Below the pieces are notes generated by a model that saw nothing but the letters and a program-made list of their open reading frames with translations, was not told the DNA's origin and did no database searches. A DNA stretch of 37,709 bases from Acidimicrobiales bacterium (GTDB lineage: Bacteria; Actinomycetota; Acidimicrobiia; Acidimicrobiales; VFJN01). The stretch covers positions 1-37,709 of the forward strand of contig JAUXRW010000025.1 in assembly GCA_030681555.1 (NCBI GenBank), given 5' to 3'. The position numbers were made by a program, and so were the translations under genes. This document shows, piece after piece, positions 1 to 6,766 of the stretch (positions are counted from its first letter, which is position 1; every line of letters begins with the position of its first letter).

Positions 1-705
1 GAAGAACGACGCGAGGTTCACCGTGGCGAGCGTCGTCGCCGGCAGGACCTCGAGGTACGCGCCGTAGGTGTCGTCGAGCCCCAGCAGGCGCATCGTCTCG
101 CCGAACAGGGTGGCGTGCACCTCGGCGGGATCGCCGTTGCCGTACTCGCCGCGCTGGATCTCGACCATCGCCGCCTTGGCGCCGCCGGTGAGCCGCGGGA
201 TGCCGAAGGTGTGGGGGTCGGCCTCCTTCAGCTGGTAGGCCGAGCGGTGGATCGCCAGCTCTCGCATCTGGTCGACCGTGCCGCGCTCGGCCATGAAGCC
301 GGAGAGCGAAGGGCCGCCCTCGGTGTGGGCGATTCGGGCGACCTCGGCCACCGTTGTCGCCGCGCTCAGGCCCACCGGGGGGTGGCCGACGAGCTCCGCC
401 AGGCGGGCCTCGAAGGCCCGCTCCAGCTCCCGGCGGGCGGCGAGCAGCGACGGCTCCCACTCCCAGGCCTCGTCGACATCGGGGAGGCCGAGGTAGTGGA
501 GCTCGTAGCAGAGGTACAGCGCCAGCGGCCCGTCCTCCCCCGTGATCGGGTCGTCGACGAGCCCGGGCATCGGGCCGATGTCATGCACCGGGTACCGCAG
601 TCGGTGCAGGAGCCACCCGGACACCGGCCCGCGGGGTCGGGGCAGGGCCACGGGGGCGTCTTCATAGGGGGCGGCGCTCGCACCCTCGTCCTCCAGGATC
701 GTCAC
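1..705 (-). CDS. Iron-containing redox enzyme, haem-oxygenase-like fold (partial at C-terminus)
   Basis: The leftward frame is open from GTG at 705 to the window edge, giving about 235 codons without the C-terminal end. Near residues 60-75 it has LYLCYELHYLGLPDVDEAWE, resembling the LY.LYELHYRGF..EW pattern of the iron-containing redox (Haem_oxygenas_2) family. Further on, GEYGNGDPAEVHATLF matches the second metal-ligand segment (Glu, Asp, His) of that family. Such proteins are soluble helical bundles that bind iron; the substrate is usually unknown. The GTG start is chosen because no in-frame ATG lies upstream; an in-frame TTG at 738 coincides with a TTGACA element. It diverges from the HSP20 gene. 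Family assignment is fairly sure; the reaction is not. Confidence 0.75.
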   Translation of the reverse strand, partial: MTILEDEGASAAPYEDAPVALPRPRGPVSGWLLHRLRYPVHDIGPMPGLVDDPITGEDGPLALYLCYELHYLGLPDVDEAWEWEPSLLAARRELERAFEARLAELVGHPPVGLSAATTVAEVARIAHTEGGPSLSGFMAERGTVDQMRELAIHRSAYQLKEADPHTFGIPRLTGGAKAAMVEIQRGEYGNGDPAEVHATLFGETMRLLGLDDTYGAYLEVLPATTLATVNLASFF

Positions 706-729
706 GGCGCATCGGTACCCAGCGTCAGC

Positions 730-783
730 AACTGTCAACCTCACCGAACGGCCGAGGCAAACTTAAAACTCTGGTTGACAGTT
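730..783. promoter_or_regulatory. Paired 11-bp inverted arms in heat-shock promoter region
   Basis: AACTGTCAACC at 730-740 and GGTTGACAGTT at 773-783 are perfect reverse complements separated by 32 bases. The right arm contains the TTGACA -35 hexamer of the HSP20 promoter; the left arm carries the same TTGACA facing the divergent gene. The centres are 43 bp apart, about four helical turns, which would suit a regulator binding two sites on one DNA face. An HspR-like regulator is encoded just downstream. The arms do not match the classical HAIR consensus (CTTGAGT-N7-ACTCAAG), so the binding protein is an inference. Confidence 0.45.
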
Positions 784-804
784 TCGCTTCTCTGGAGCTA
801 TAAG
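775..804 (+). promoter_or_regulatory. Sigma-70-type promoter of HSP20 gene
   Basis: A perfect TTGACA (775-780) is followed after 18 bases by TATAAG (799-804), in an unusually AT-rich stretch for this window. It lies about 50 bases before the HSP20 start and reads toward it. This is the best consensus promoter I could find by eye here. Confidence 0.7.
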
Positions 805-853
805 ATTTTCGTACGGCAACAGGCCGCTCCACCCACACCGAAAGGGGTTGCAG

Positions 854-1318
854 ATGCTGATGCGCACCGATCCGTTCCGTGACCTCGACCGCGTCGCCCA
901 GCAGGCCTTCGGCACCCGGGCGCGACCCGCGGCGATGCCGATCGACGCCTTCCGGCACGAGGACGAGTTCGTCGTCGAGCTCGACCTGCCGGGCGTCGCG
1001 GCGGACTCGATCGAGCTCACGGTCGAGAAGAACGTCCTCACCGTCCACGCCGAGCGCCGTCGCGCCGACGCCGACGGCGTCGAGCTGGTCGTCGGGGAGC
1101 GCCCGCACGGCACCTTCAGCCGGCAGCTGTTCCTCGGCGAGAGCCTCGACACCGAGCGGATGGTGGCGCAGTACGCCGACGGCGTGCTGACGCTGAAGGT
1201 CCCCGTCGCCGAGCGGGCCAAGCCTCGACGGGTGCCTGTCGGCGTCGCCGAGAGTGGTACCTCCGCCATCGACGTGCCGAGCGAGGAACGCCGCGAGGAG
1301 CACCTTGGCGCTGCCTGA
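854..1318 (+). CDS. Small heat-shock protein, HSP20/alpha-crystallin family
   Basis: A 154-residue ATP-independent holdase chaperone that binds unfolding proteins in the cytoplasm. The N-terminus MLMRTDPFRDLDR is typical of actinobacterial HSP20. The alpha-crystallin domain covers roughly residues 33-130, with ELDLPGV in an early strand and the A..ADGVL signature (AQYADGVL) near residue 105. The ATG at 854 is preferred over an in-frame TTG at 848 because AAAGGGG ends 6 bases before it. The 3' end overlaps the start of the HspR-like regulator, so the two are translated from one message. A strong TTGACA/TATAAG promoter and paired inverted sites precede it, consistent with stress-regulated expression. 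Confidence 0.93.
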   Translation: MLMRTDPFRDLDRVAQQAFGTRARPAAMPIDAFRHEDEFVVELDLPGVAADSIELTVEKNVLTVHAERRRADADGVELVVGERPHGTFSRQLFLGESLDTERMVAQYADGVLTLKVPVAERAKPRRVPVGVAESGTSAIDVPSEERREEHLGAA

Positions 1319-1667
1319 GCCCGGGCCGACCGGCGGCCTGCCCTTCGGCGGCCTGCCCTTCGATGACGAGCACGCGCCGCTCTACTCCGTCGGGCAGGTC
1401 GCCGGGATGCTCGGTGTCCAGTCGGCGTTCGTCCGCCGCCTCGACCGCGAGGAGGTGGTGCAGCCCGCGCGATCTGCGGGTGGGCAGCGCCGCTACTCCC
1501 GGCACGAGGTCGGGCAGGTCCAGGCCGTCTCCCGCATGGCCGGCGAGGGGATGAGCCTCGCCGGCATCCGGCGGATCCTCGTGCTGGAGGCCGAGGTGGC
1601 GGCCCTCGACGCGGAGGTGGCGGCGCTGCGCCAGATGCTCGGCGAAACCACGTCCGCCGTCCGATAG
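1305..1667 (+). CDS. MerR-family regulator, HspR-like heat-shock repressor
   Basis: A 120-residue DNA-binding protein. YSVGQVAGMLGVQSAFVRRLDRE (about residues 26-48) is a MerR-type helix-turn-helix, followed by the GGQRRYSRHEV wing typical of HspR. The C-terminal part (VLEAEVAALDAEVAALRQML) is a heptad-rich dimerisation coil. HspR proteins repress chaperone genes, and this one is encoded within the HSP20 transcript, so autoregulation of the pair is likely. The TTG at 1305 is chosen because GAGGAG lies 4 bases upstream and overlap with the HSP20 stop is expected; an in-frame GTG at 1254 would place an unrelated tail inside HSP20. It ends 4 bases before the stop of the convergent alkyltransferase-like gene. 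Confidence 0.8.
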   Translation: MALPEPGPTGGLPFGGLPFDDEHAPLYSVGQVAGMLGVQSAFVRRLDREEVVQPARSAGGQRRYSRHEVGQVQAVSRMAGEGMSLAGIRRILVLEAEVAALDAEVAALRQMLGETTSAVR

Positions 1668-1671
1668 GCGC

Positions 1672-1947
1672 TCACTCCCCGGGGCGGATCCGCCGTTCGT
1701 CGTCGATGCGGTGGCCCTCCGCCTCGAGGAGGGGCGCCTGCTGCGGCGCGTGGGAGCAGTACAGTCGGCCACCGGCGGGCACCACCCGCCACCAGGGCAG
1801 GCCCGCCGCCCCCCGCAGCACGTTGGCCACGGCCTGCCCGCTGCCGGGTCGGCCGATCTGCTCGGCGATCTCGCCGTAGGTGGCCAGGTCGCCCGGCTCC
1901 AGTGCGGCAACGGATTCGACGACGGCCGCCTGGAAGGCGGTGGGCAC
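1672..1947 (-). CDS. Alkyltransferase-like protein (MGMT family, Cys replaced by Trp)
   Basis: About 91 residues of the O6-alkylguanine-DNA alkyltransferase DNA-binding domain: FQAAVVESVAALEPGDLATYGEIAEQIG is the helix and Tyr-flipping region, and GSGQAVANVLRG is the recognition helix. At the active-site loop, where methyltransferases have PCHRV, it has PWWRVVPAGG, so the alkyl-acceptor Cys is Trp. Proteins like this (ATL) bind alkylated guanine without repairing it and recruit nucleotide excision repair. The GTG start at 1947 has GAGGA 4 bases upstream; an in-frame TTG at 2004 would add 19 residues. It is the last gene of the leftward GAF-ANTAR/STAS group and faces the HspR-like gene tail to tail. 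Confidence 0.82.
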   Translation of the reverse strand: MPTAFQAAVVESVAALEPGDLATYGEIAEQIGRPGSGQAVANVLRGAAGLPWWRVVPAGGRLYCSHAPQQAPLLEAEGHRIDDERRIRPGE

Positions 1948-2012
1948 GTGGTCCTCGGCCCAGGGATCCGCCTTCGGTGGCAGCTCGGGCGCGCCCGAGG
2001 CCAACGCCGTGG

Positions 2013-2312
2013 CTAGCCCGCGACGGCGTCGTCGCAGAGGTGCCCCAGGCCCGTGAGCTCGAGGGCCCGGCGCACGATCGTCGGGGTGTTGCTGATGACC
2101 AGTCGCTCCCCCGCCGTCTCGAGCCGCAGGCAGGCTCGGGCGATGAGCGAGAGGCCGCTGGAGTCGATGAACGTGACGTCGCCCGTGTCGACGACGAGCG
2201 ACACCTTGGCCTCGATGGCCCGCTCGACGCACTCGTCCAGCGTGGCTGCTACGGCATCGCGCACCGCCAGGTCGAGGTCGCCGTCGAGGCGCAGGGTGGC
2301 CGCTTCGCTCAC
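2013..2312 (-). CDS. STAS-domain anti-anti-sigma factor
   Basis: A 99-residue single STAS domain. DVTFIDSSGLSLIARA carries the conserved Ser that partner-switching kinases phosphorylate, following the DTG strand. Such proteins release a sigma factor by capturing its anti-sigma kinase. The GTG start overlaps the stop of the GAF-ANTAR gene (GTGA), so the two are translationally coupled. No intact anti-sigma kinase is adjacent; the only HATPase-like sequence in the window is the fragment near 22.1 kb. Confidence 0.9.
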   Translation of the reverse strand: MSEAATLRLDGDLDLAVRDAVAATLDECVERAIEAKVSLVVDTGDVTFIDSSGLSLIARACLRLETAGERLVISNTPTIVRRALELTGLGHLCDDAVAG

Positions 2313-3070
2313 GTCTGCACCACGCCGGTGGCCGGAACGGCGGACGTGGGCGGGAGCACCGGGAACCGCCGGGCGGCCACGACCTCGTCGGCGAGCTCGG
2401 CCACGCGGATTCGACGCGACCGGGCCAGCTGGCGCAGCTCGTTGAAGGCCTTGACGGGGTCGAGCCCGGTCTGCCCGATCACGATCCCGATGGCCCGCTC
2501 GATGGTGACGCGGTTGGACAGGGCGCTGTTGAGCTGGTCGACGATGGTGCTGCGGCGCTGGGCGAGCATGGCCGACCCGAGCAGCTCCTCGAGGACCTTG
2601 CCGTGGGCGTCGATGGCCTGAAGGTCGCTGGCGTGCCACTGCCAGGGCCGGTGGCGGTAGACGTTCAGCGACCCGACCGCCGACAGCCCGAGGTGCAGCG
2701 GCACGCCCAGGATCGCCCGGATGCCGAGGTCGCCGATCTGGCTCTGCAGGAGCGGCCAGCGCAGGTCGGCGAGGAGGTCGTCCGTGTGGACGATGGTGTC
2801 GTGCATCAGGGAGTCGACGCACGGCCCCTCCCCCGTCTCCTCCTGGGCCGCCTCCAGCGCAGCGGCCCGTCCGCCGGTGGCGCCGACGTAGTGCAGGGCC
2901 TGCTGGTCGTCCAGCAGCATCACGCCGGCGCCATCGGCCCCGAAGATGGTCTTCGTCGCCTCCACCACAGCCCGCAGCGACGCCTCGAGCTCACCCGAGG
3001 TGAGGTCGGCGGTGCGGAGGCTCTGGACGGAGCGCTCGGTGCTGGCCGGGTCGATGCCGTCCGTCATCAT
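2309..3070 (-). CDS. GAF and ANTAR domain-containing regulator
   Basis: A 253-residue cytoplasmic regulator. Residues about 20-165 form a GAF sensor domain (GADGAGVMLLDDQQALHYVGATGG; ETGEGPCVDSL; AILGVPLHL). Residues about 175-235 form an ANTAR domain (LSNRVTIERAIGIVIGQTGLDPVKAFNELRQLARSRR), an RNA-binding fold that acts in transcription antitermination. The ATG at 3070 is chosen because GGAG lies 8 bases upstream; ATG 3067 and an in-frame ATG at 3091 are alternatives. It leads the operon with STAS and the alkyltransferase-like gene. The ligand of the GAF domain cannot be told from sequence. Confidence 0.9.
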   Translation of the reverse strand: MMTDGIDPASTERSVQSLRTADLTSGELEASLRAVVEATKTIFGADGAGVMLLDDQQALHYVGATGGRAAALEAAQEETGEGPCVDSLMHDTIVHTDDLLADLRWPLLQSQIGDLGIRAILGVPLHLGLSAVGSLNVYRHRPWQWHASDLQAIDAHGKVLEELLGSAMLAQRRSTIVDQLNSALSNRVTIERAIGIVIGQTGLDPVKAFNELRQLARSRRIRVAELADEVVAARRFPVLPPTSAVPATGVVQT

Positions 3071-3091
3071 CGTCTCGTCTCCGCGCGGCAC

Positions 3092-3589
3092 GGGCCGACC
3101 CCTCTCGGATCCAACTGCGGGGTGGTGGTCGGCGGGGGTCAGGGCGGACCTGCCAGCAGCGGGTGCTGCGGCGTCCGGATCCTATCCGCAGATCACCCGC
3201 GCCGGAAAGGCCCGCTTGCCCCGCCGGGAGGCCGTCGGATCGGCCGGCTACTCCCCGGCGGGACCTGGTCGACGATCGTGCCGGCGAGGACGGGCGTGAT
3301 ACCGGGCTGACCCCGGTGCCGGGAGACGTCCTCCCACCTTGAGCCTGAGACGCGACCGACGTCTCGGGAGGCTTCCAGGCGTCCCCTTACTGGTGACGCC
3401 CCCCGGGTTGGGGGTGTTGACGATGTGCACGGCGATGGCCATGGTGTCCCCTCGTGTAGGCAGCGGCCCGATCGCAGGCTGCACCGGGAATCAGCATCTC
3501 CCCGTCACCGGACGGTCACAACAGCCGCTCGACCTACGGAACCCGGCCCATTGCCTGCTTCCGTGCTGCCTGGTCCGGGCGAGGGACGG
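3092..3589. other. Intergenic region upstream of the GAF-ANTAR operon
   Basis: About 500 bases with no convincing conserved gene. It holds several short inverted repeats: ACCGGG/CCCGGT (3301-3306, 3312-3317), GAGACGTC with GACGTCTC about 27 bases further on, and GGCGTC/GACGCC around 3378-3400. A TANNNT element reads leftward as TAGGAT at 3184-3179 inside CGGATCCTATCCG, a possible promoter for the GAF-ANTAR gene. The density of stems could mean a structured leader RNA; I recognise no known riboswitch in it. Confidence 0.4.
3248..3442 (-). CDS. Possible small hypothetical protein
   Basis: A 64-codon leftward ORF starting ATG at 3442 with GAGGGG 5 bases upstream, a good ribosome-binding site. 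The first residues (MAIAVHIVNTPNPGG) look protein-like, but the rest is Arg- and Pro-rich as expected of chance frames in GC-rich DNA. It overlaps the inverted repeats of this intergenic region. No family recognised; it may be a leader peptide or no gene at all. Confidence 0.2.
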   Translation of the reverse strand: MAIAVHIVNTPNPGGVTSKGTPGSLPRRRSRLRLKVGGRLPAPGSARYHARPRRHDRRPGPAGE

Positions 3590-4807
3590 CTACTCGATGC
3601 GCAAGCCGGAGATGGCCCGCGAGATGACCAGCTGCTGGATCTGCTCGGTGCCCTCGAAGATGTCCATGATCTTGGCGTCGCGGTGGAAGCGCTCCACCGG
3701 GTACTCGCGGACGTAGCCGTAGCCGCCGAGGATCTGGATGGCCCGCTCGGTGACCCAGGTGGCGGTGCGGCCTGCCTTGAGCTTGCACATGGAGCCCTCG
3801 GCGTTGGTGTAACCGCCGTTGTTGGCCAGCCACGCGGCCCGCCAGACGAGCAGGCGGGAGGCGTCGATCTCCGTGGCCATGTCGGCGAGCATGAAGGCGA
3901 TCGCCTGGTTCATGATGATCGGCTTGCCGAAGGCGTGGCGCTCCTTGGCATAGGCCAGGGAGTACTCGTAGGCGGCGCGTGCGATGCCGACGGCCATGGC
4001 TGCCACGGCCGGGCGGGTGGACTCGAAGGTCGACATGGCCGGCTGCTTCTCGCCAGTCCGCACTCCCTCGCGGGCCTTGGCCAGCTTGGCGTCGAGCTTC
4101 TCCTTGCCACCGAGGAGGCACGAGCCCGGCACGCGGACGTCGTCGAACACGACCTCGGCCGTGTGCGACGCCCGGATGCCGTGCTTCTTGTACTTCTGCC
4201 CCTGCGACAGTCCGGCCGTGCCCGGCGGGACGACGAACGACGCCTGGCCGCGGCCCTTGAGATCGGGATCGACACTGGCCACCACCACGTGGACGTCGGC
4301 GATGCCGCCGTTGGTGATCCACGCCTTGGTGCCGCTGATGACCCACTCGTCCGTGGCCGCGTCGTAGACGGCGCGGGTGCGGAGCGAGCTGACGTCGGAG
4401 CCGGCGTCGGGCTCGGACACGCAGTAGGCGCCGAGCTGCACCTTGTCGACGTCGCCGTAGCACTGCGGCACCCACTCCATGATCTGCTCCGGCGTGCCCG
4501 TGCCGGCGATCCCGGCCGCCGCCAGGCCCGAGCCGAAGATCGACAGCGCGATGCCGGCGTCACCCCAGAAGAGCTCCTCCATGGCGACGGGCAGCGTGAG
4601 GCCAGTGGGGTCGCCCATCAGCGCCTGGGCCATGAAGTCCATCGAGTAGAGACCGATCTTTGCGGCCTCCTGGATGATCGGCCAGGGGGTCTCCTCGCGT
4701 TCGTCCCACTCCTCGCCGGCGGGGCGGATCACCGTGTCGGCGAACTCGTGGACCCAGCTCTGGATCTGCTTCTGATCCTCGTTGAGCTGCAGGGAGAACT
4801 CGGCCAT
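3590..4807 (-). CDS. Acyl-CoA dehydrogenase
   Basis: A 405-residue FAD enzyme that introduces the alpha-beta double bond in acyl-CoA. The middle domain carries GAYCVSEPDAGSDVSSL (FAD/substrate loop) and WITNGG; the C-terminal domain has RHAFGKPI, ILGGYGYVREYPVERFHRDAK and IFEGTEQIQ, whose Glu (about residue 385) is the expected catalytic base. The ATG at 4807 has GGAGG 6 bases upstream. A palindrome, TTACCGTGCGGTAA, lies about 47 bases before the start and probably binds a TetR-type regulator. Chain length specificity cannot be read off. It appears monocistronic, with about 500 bases before the next leftward gene. Confidence 0.95.
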   Translation of the reverse strand: MAEFSLQLNEDQKQIQSWVHEFADTVIRPAGEEWDEREETPWPIIQEAAKIGLYSMDFMAQALMGDPTGLTLPVAMEELFWGDAGIALSIFGSGLAAAGIAGTGTPEQIMEWVPQCYGDVDKVQLGAYCVSEPDAGSDVSSLRTRAVYDAATDEWVISGTKAWITNGGIADVHVVVASVDPDLKGRGQASFVVPPGTAGLSQGQKYKKHGIRASHTAEVVFDDVRVPGSCLLGGKEKLDAKLAKAREGVRTGEKQPAMSTFESTRPAVAAMAVGIARAAYEYSLAYAKERHAFGKPIIMNQAIAFMLADMATEIDASRLLVWRAAWLANNGGYTNAEGSMCKLKAGRTATWVTERAIQILGGYGYVREYPVERFHRDAKIMDIFEGTEQIQQLVISRAISGLRIE

Positions 4808-4853
4808 GGGGCACCTCCAGGGGCGCTGCGTTCGGCAGGTGATCGACCTTAAG

Positions 4854-4867
4854 TTACCGTGCGGTAA
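4854..4867. promoter_or_regulatory. Palindromic operator upstream of acyl-CoA dehydrogenase
   Basis: TTACCG-TG-CGGTAA is an inverted repeat with 6-bp arms around a 2-base centre, lying in the AT-richest part of the cysS/acyl-CoA dehydrogenase gap. The size and symmetry suit a TetR-family homodimer, a common kind of regulator of actinobacterial acyl-CoA dehydrogenase genes. The regulator gene is not in the window. Confidence 0.55.
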
Positions 4868-5020
4868 TAAGTTTTCAGGACCGTACACCGGCCACGCTCT
4901 TCGCGCCCACTTCCCTTCGCCCGACGACGAGCCGTCCCCGCCTACGACGTCACCGCCGATGACCCCCACCGACGCCGCCCTCGTGCCCTACCTCGCCTCG
5001 GGCTCTAGCCCCAACGGCCG

Positions 5021-6451
5021 CTAGTCCGCCCGGTGGCGCCATGTCGGTCCGGTCGGCGTGTCGACGATCTCGACCCCCTCGGCGGCCAACTCGGCCCGCA
5101 CGCGATCGGCGGTGGCGAAGTCCCGGGCCGCCCGCGCAGACTCCCGCTCGGCCACCAGGCCGTCGATCCGCTCGTCCGATCCGCTGTCGTCGGGCAGAGG
5201 TGACCGGGCGTCGGCGAGTCCGAACCCGAGGACGCGGTCGGCGTCGGCCAGCACCGCCCAGCGCTCCGCCGGGCCCAGGTCGTCCGCCTTCGACGCCTCC
5301 GACGCCACCGCGAGGGCCTGCGACGTGTTGAGGTCGTCGCCCAGCGCGGCCCAGAAGCGGCGCCGGTACGCGTCGACGCGCTCGGGATCGGTGACGGCGC
5401 CGCCCGCGTCCCGTGCGGCGACGGCGTGTCCGATCAGGCGCCGGAGCGCGGTGTCCGCCGCCTGCACCGCCTCGAAGGTGAACGCCTGCTGCTGGCGGTA
5501 GTGGGCCTGGAGCGTGAAGTAGCGGAAGGCCAGCGGGTCGAGGCCTCGTTCGACGAGCGTGTCGACGACCAGGACGTCGCCCTTCGATTTCGACATCTTC
5601 GCCCCGCCCAGGTCGAGGAACTCGGTGTGGACCCACCAGCCGACCCACGGGTGGACGTCGAGGGCGCACTCGCTCTGCGCCACCTCGTTGGTGTGGTGGA
5701 CCCGCACGTGGTCGACGCCGCCGGTGTGGATGTCGAACCGGCTGCCGAGGTACCTCGTGGCCATCGCCGAGCACTCGATGTGCCAGCCGGGGAAGCCGCG
5801 GCCCCACGGGGAGTCCCACTCCTGCTGCCGGACGACGCCCGGGGCCGTGCGCTTCCACAGCGCGAAGTCCGCCGGATGTCGTTTCTCCTCCACCCGCTCG
5901 ACCCGGCCGCTGGTGGCCAGCTCGGCGAGGTCGAGATGGGCGAACTCGGCGTAGCGGGGGTGGCTCGCCACGTCGAAGTACACGCCGTCGTCGAGGACGT
6001 AGGTGTGGCCGAGGCGCTCCAGTGCTTCCACCATCGCGATCTGCTCGTCGATGTGGGACGCCGCCTTGGGCAGGACGTCCGGCTCGAGGCAGCCGAGCCG
6101 GGCCCGGTCCGTGGCCCACTGCTCGGTCCAGTGGGCGGCGATCTCGGTGGCCGTCCGGCCACTTGCAGCGGCCGCTTGCTCGACCTTGTCCTCGCCCTCG
6201 TCCGCATCGGACACGAGGTGGCCCACGTCGGTGATGTTCGTGACGTACGTGACCTCGTACTCGGCGGCGAGCAGCACCCGCCGCAGCACGTCCGGCACCA
6301 ACTGGCTCCGCATGTTGCCGAGGTGCTGCGGGGCGTACACGGTGGGCCCGCAGGTGTAGATCCCGACGGCCGGCGGGGCCGACGCTTCGAACGTCCGCAC
6401 CGACCGCGTGCGTGTGTCGTACAGCCGCAGGTCCTCGAGGCCGGGGGGCAC
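5021..6451 (-). CDS. cysS: Cysteine--tRNA ligase
   Basis: A 476-residue class I synthetase that charges tRNA-Cys in the cytoplasm. YTCGPTVYAPQHLGNMRS (residues 32-49) holds the first zinc Cys and the HIGH-equivalent HLGN; GWHIECSAMA and VHHTNEVAQSE supply the other zinc ligands; KMSKSKG is the second signature. The C-terminal DALR-like helical part ends with the family's EIVDTPTGPTWR segment. The GTG at 6451 is preferred because GAGGGG lies 8 bases upstream; an in-frame GTG at 6460 is possible. The gene diverges from valS across a 315-base gap, and both synthetases are full length. Confidence 0.95.
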   Translation of the reverse strand: MPPGLEDLRLYDTRTRSVRTFEASAPPAVGIYTCGPTVYAPQHLGNMRSQLVPDVLRRVLLAAEYEVTYVTNITDVGHLVSDADEGEDKVEQAAAASGRTATEIAAHWTEQWATDRARLGCLEPDVLPKAASHIDEQIAMVEALERLGHTYVLDDGVYFDVASHPRYAEFAHLDLAELATSGRVERVEEKRHPADFALWKRTAPGVVRQQEWDSPWGRGFPGWHIECSAMATRYLGSRFDIHTGGVDHVRVHHTNEVAQSECALDVHPWVGWWVHTEFLDLGGAKMSKSKGDVLVVDTLVERGLDPLAFRYFTLQAHYRQQQAFTFEAVQAADTALRRLIGHAVAARDAGGAVTDPERVDAYRRRFWAALGDDLNTSQALAVASEASKADDLGPAERWAVLADADRVLGFGLADARSPLPDDSGSDERIDGLVAERESARAARDFATADRVRAELAAEGVEIVDTPTGPTWRHRAD

Positions 6452-6766
6452 GTCGCTCACCCCTCGATCATGGCCGATGCCACCCCCGCACCCCACCGGC
6501 CCTGAGACACCTCATCCAACGCCAACCCGCGCAACCGCCGCGTTCCTGCACCCCCAGCCGCGGCCAGACAGCGTCAGAGAGCGCAAGAACGCGGCCCTGG
6601 CGCTTGCCCCTCGCTCGCGCTGGCCCTGGTCGAGGGGGACGCCCCTGGCCCTGATGTCCACCACCGCGGCGCCGTGCCGTCGCGGTGGTTTCGACGGCCG
6701 CCGGAGCGCGGTCCTGCGCCGGTCGCGAGTTCTGCGGTATGGGGGGCCGCAACTACCCTGCGGCCT
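6452..6766. other. Divergent intergenic region between cysS and valS
   Basis: About 315 bases with no recognised gene. It contains a 9-bp perfect stem, ACCACCGCG (6660-6668) and CGCGGTGGT (6681-6689), with a 12-base loop, and the valS -10 element at its right end. The stem includes ACCGCGG, but the preceding GGGTGGN of a T-box is missing. Confidence 0.4.
6754..6759 (+). promoter_or_regulatory. -10 element of a leaderless valS transcript
   Basis: TACCCT (TANNNT) ends 7 bases before the GTG at 6767, so transcription would begin at or next to the start codon. No Shine-Dalgarno sequence precedes this GTG, which supports a leaderless message. Confidence 0.55.

Noticed and set aside
5021-6451. CysRS with HLGN instead of HIGH
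   Set aside because: HIGN is common in this family and Ile to Leu is conservative; all zinc ligands and KMSKS are intact.
6660-6689. Possible T-box leader for valS
   Set aside because: The stem contains ACCGCGG, but the preceding GGGTGGN and specifier-loop context are missing, and valS appears leaderless.
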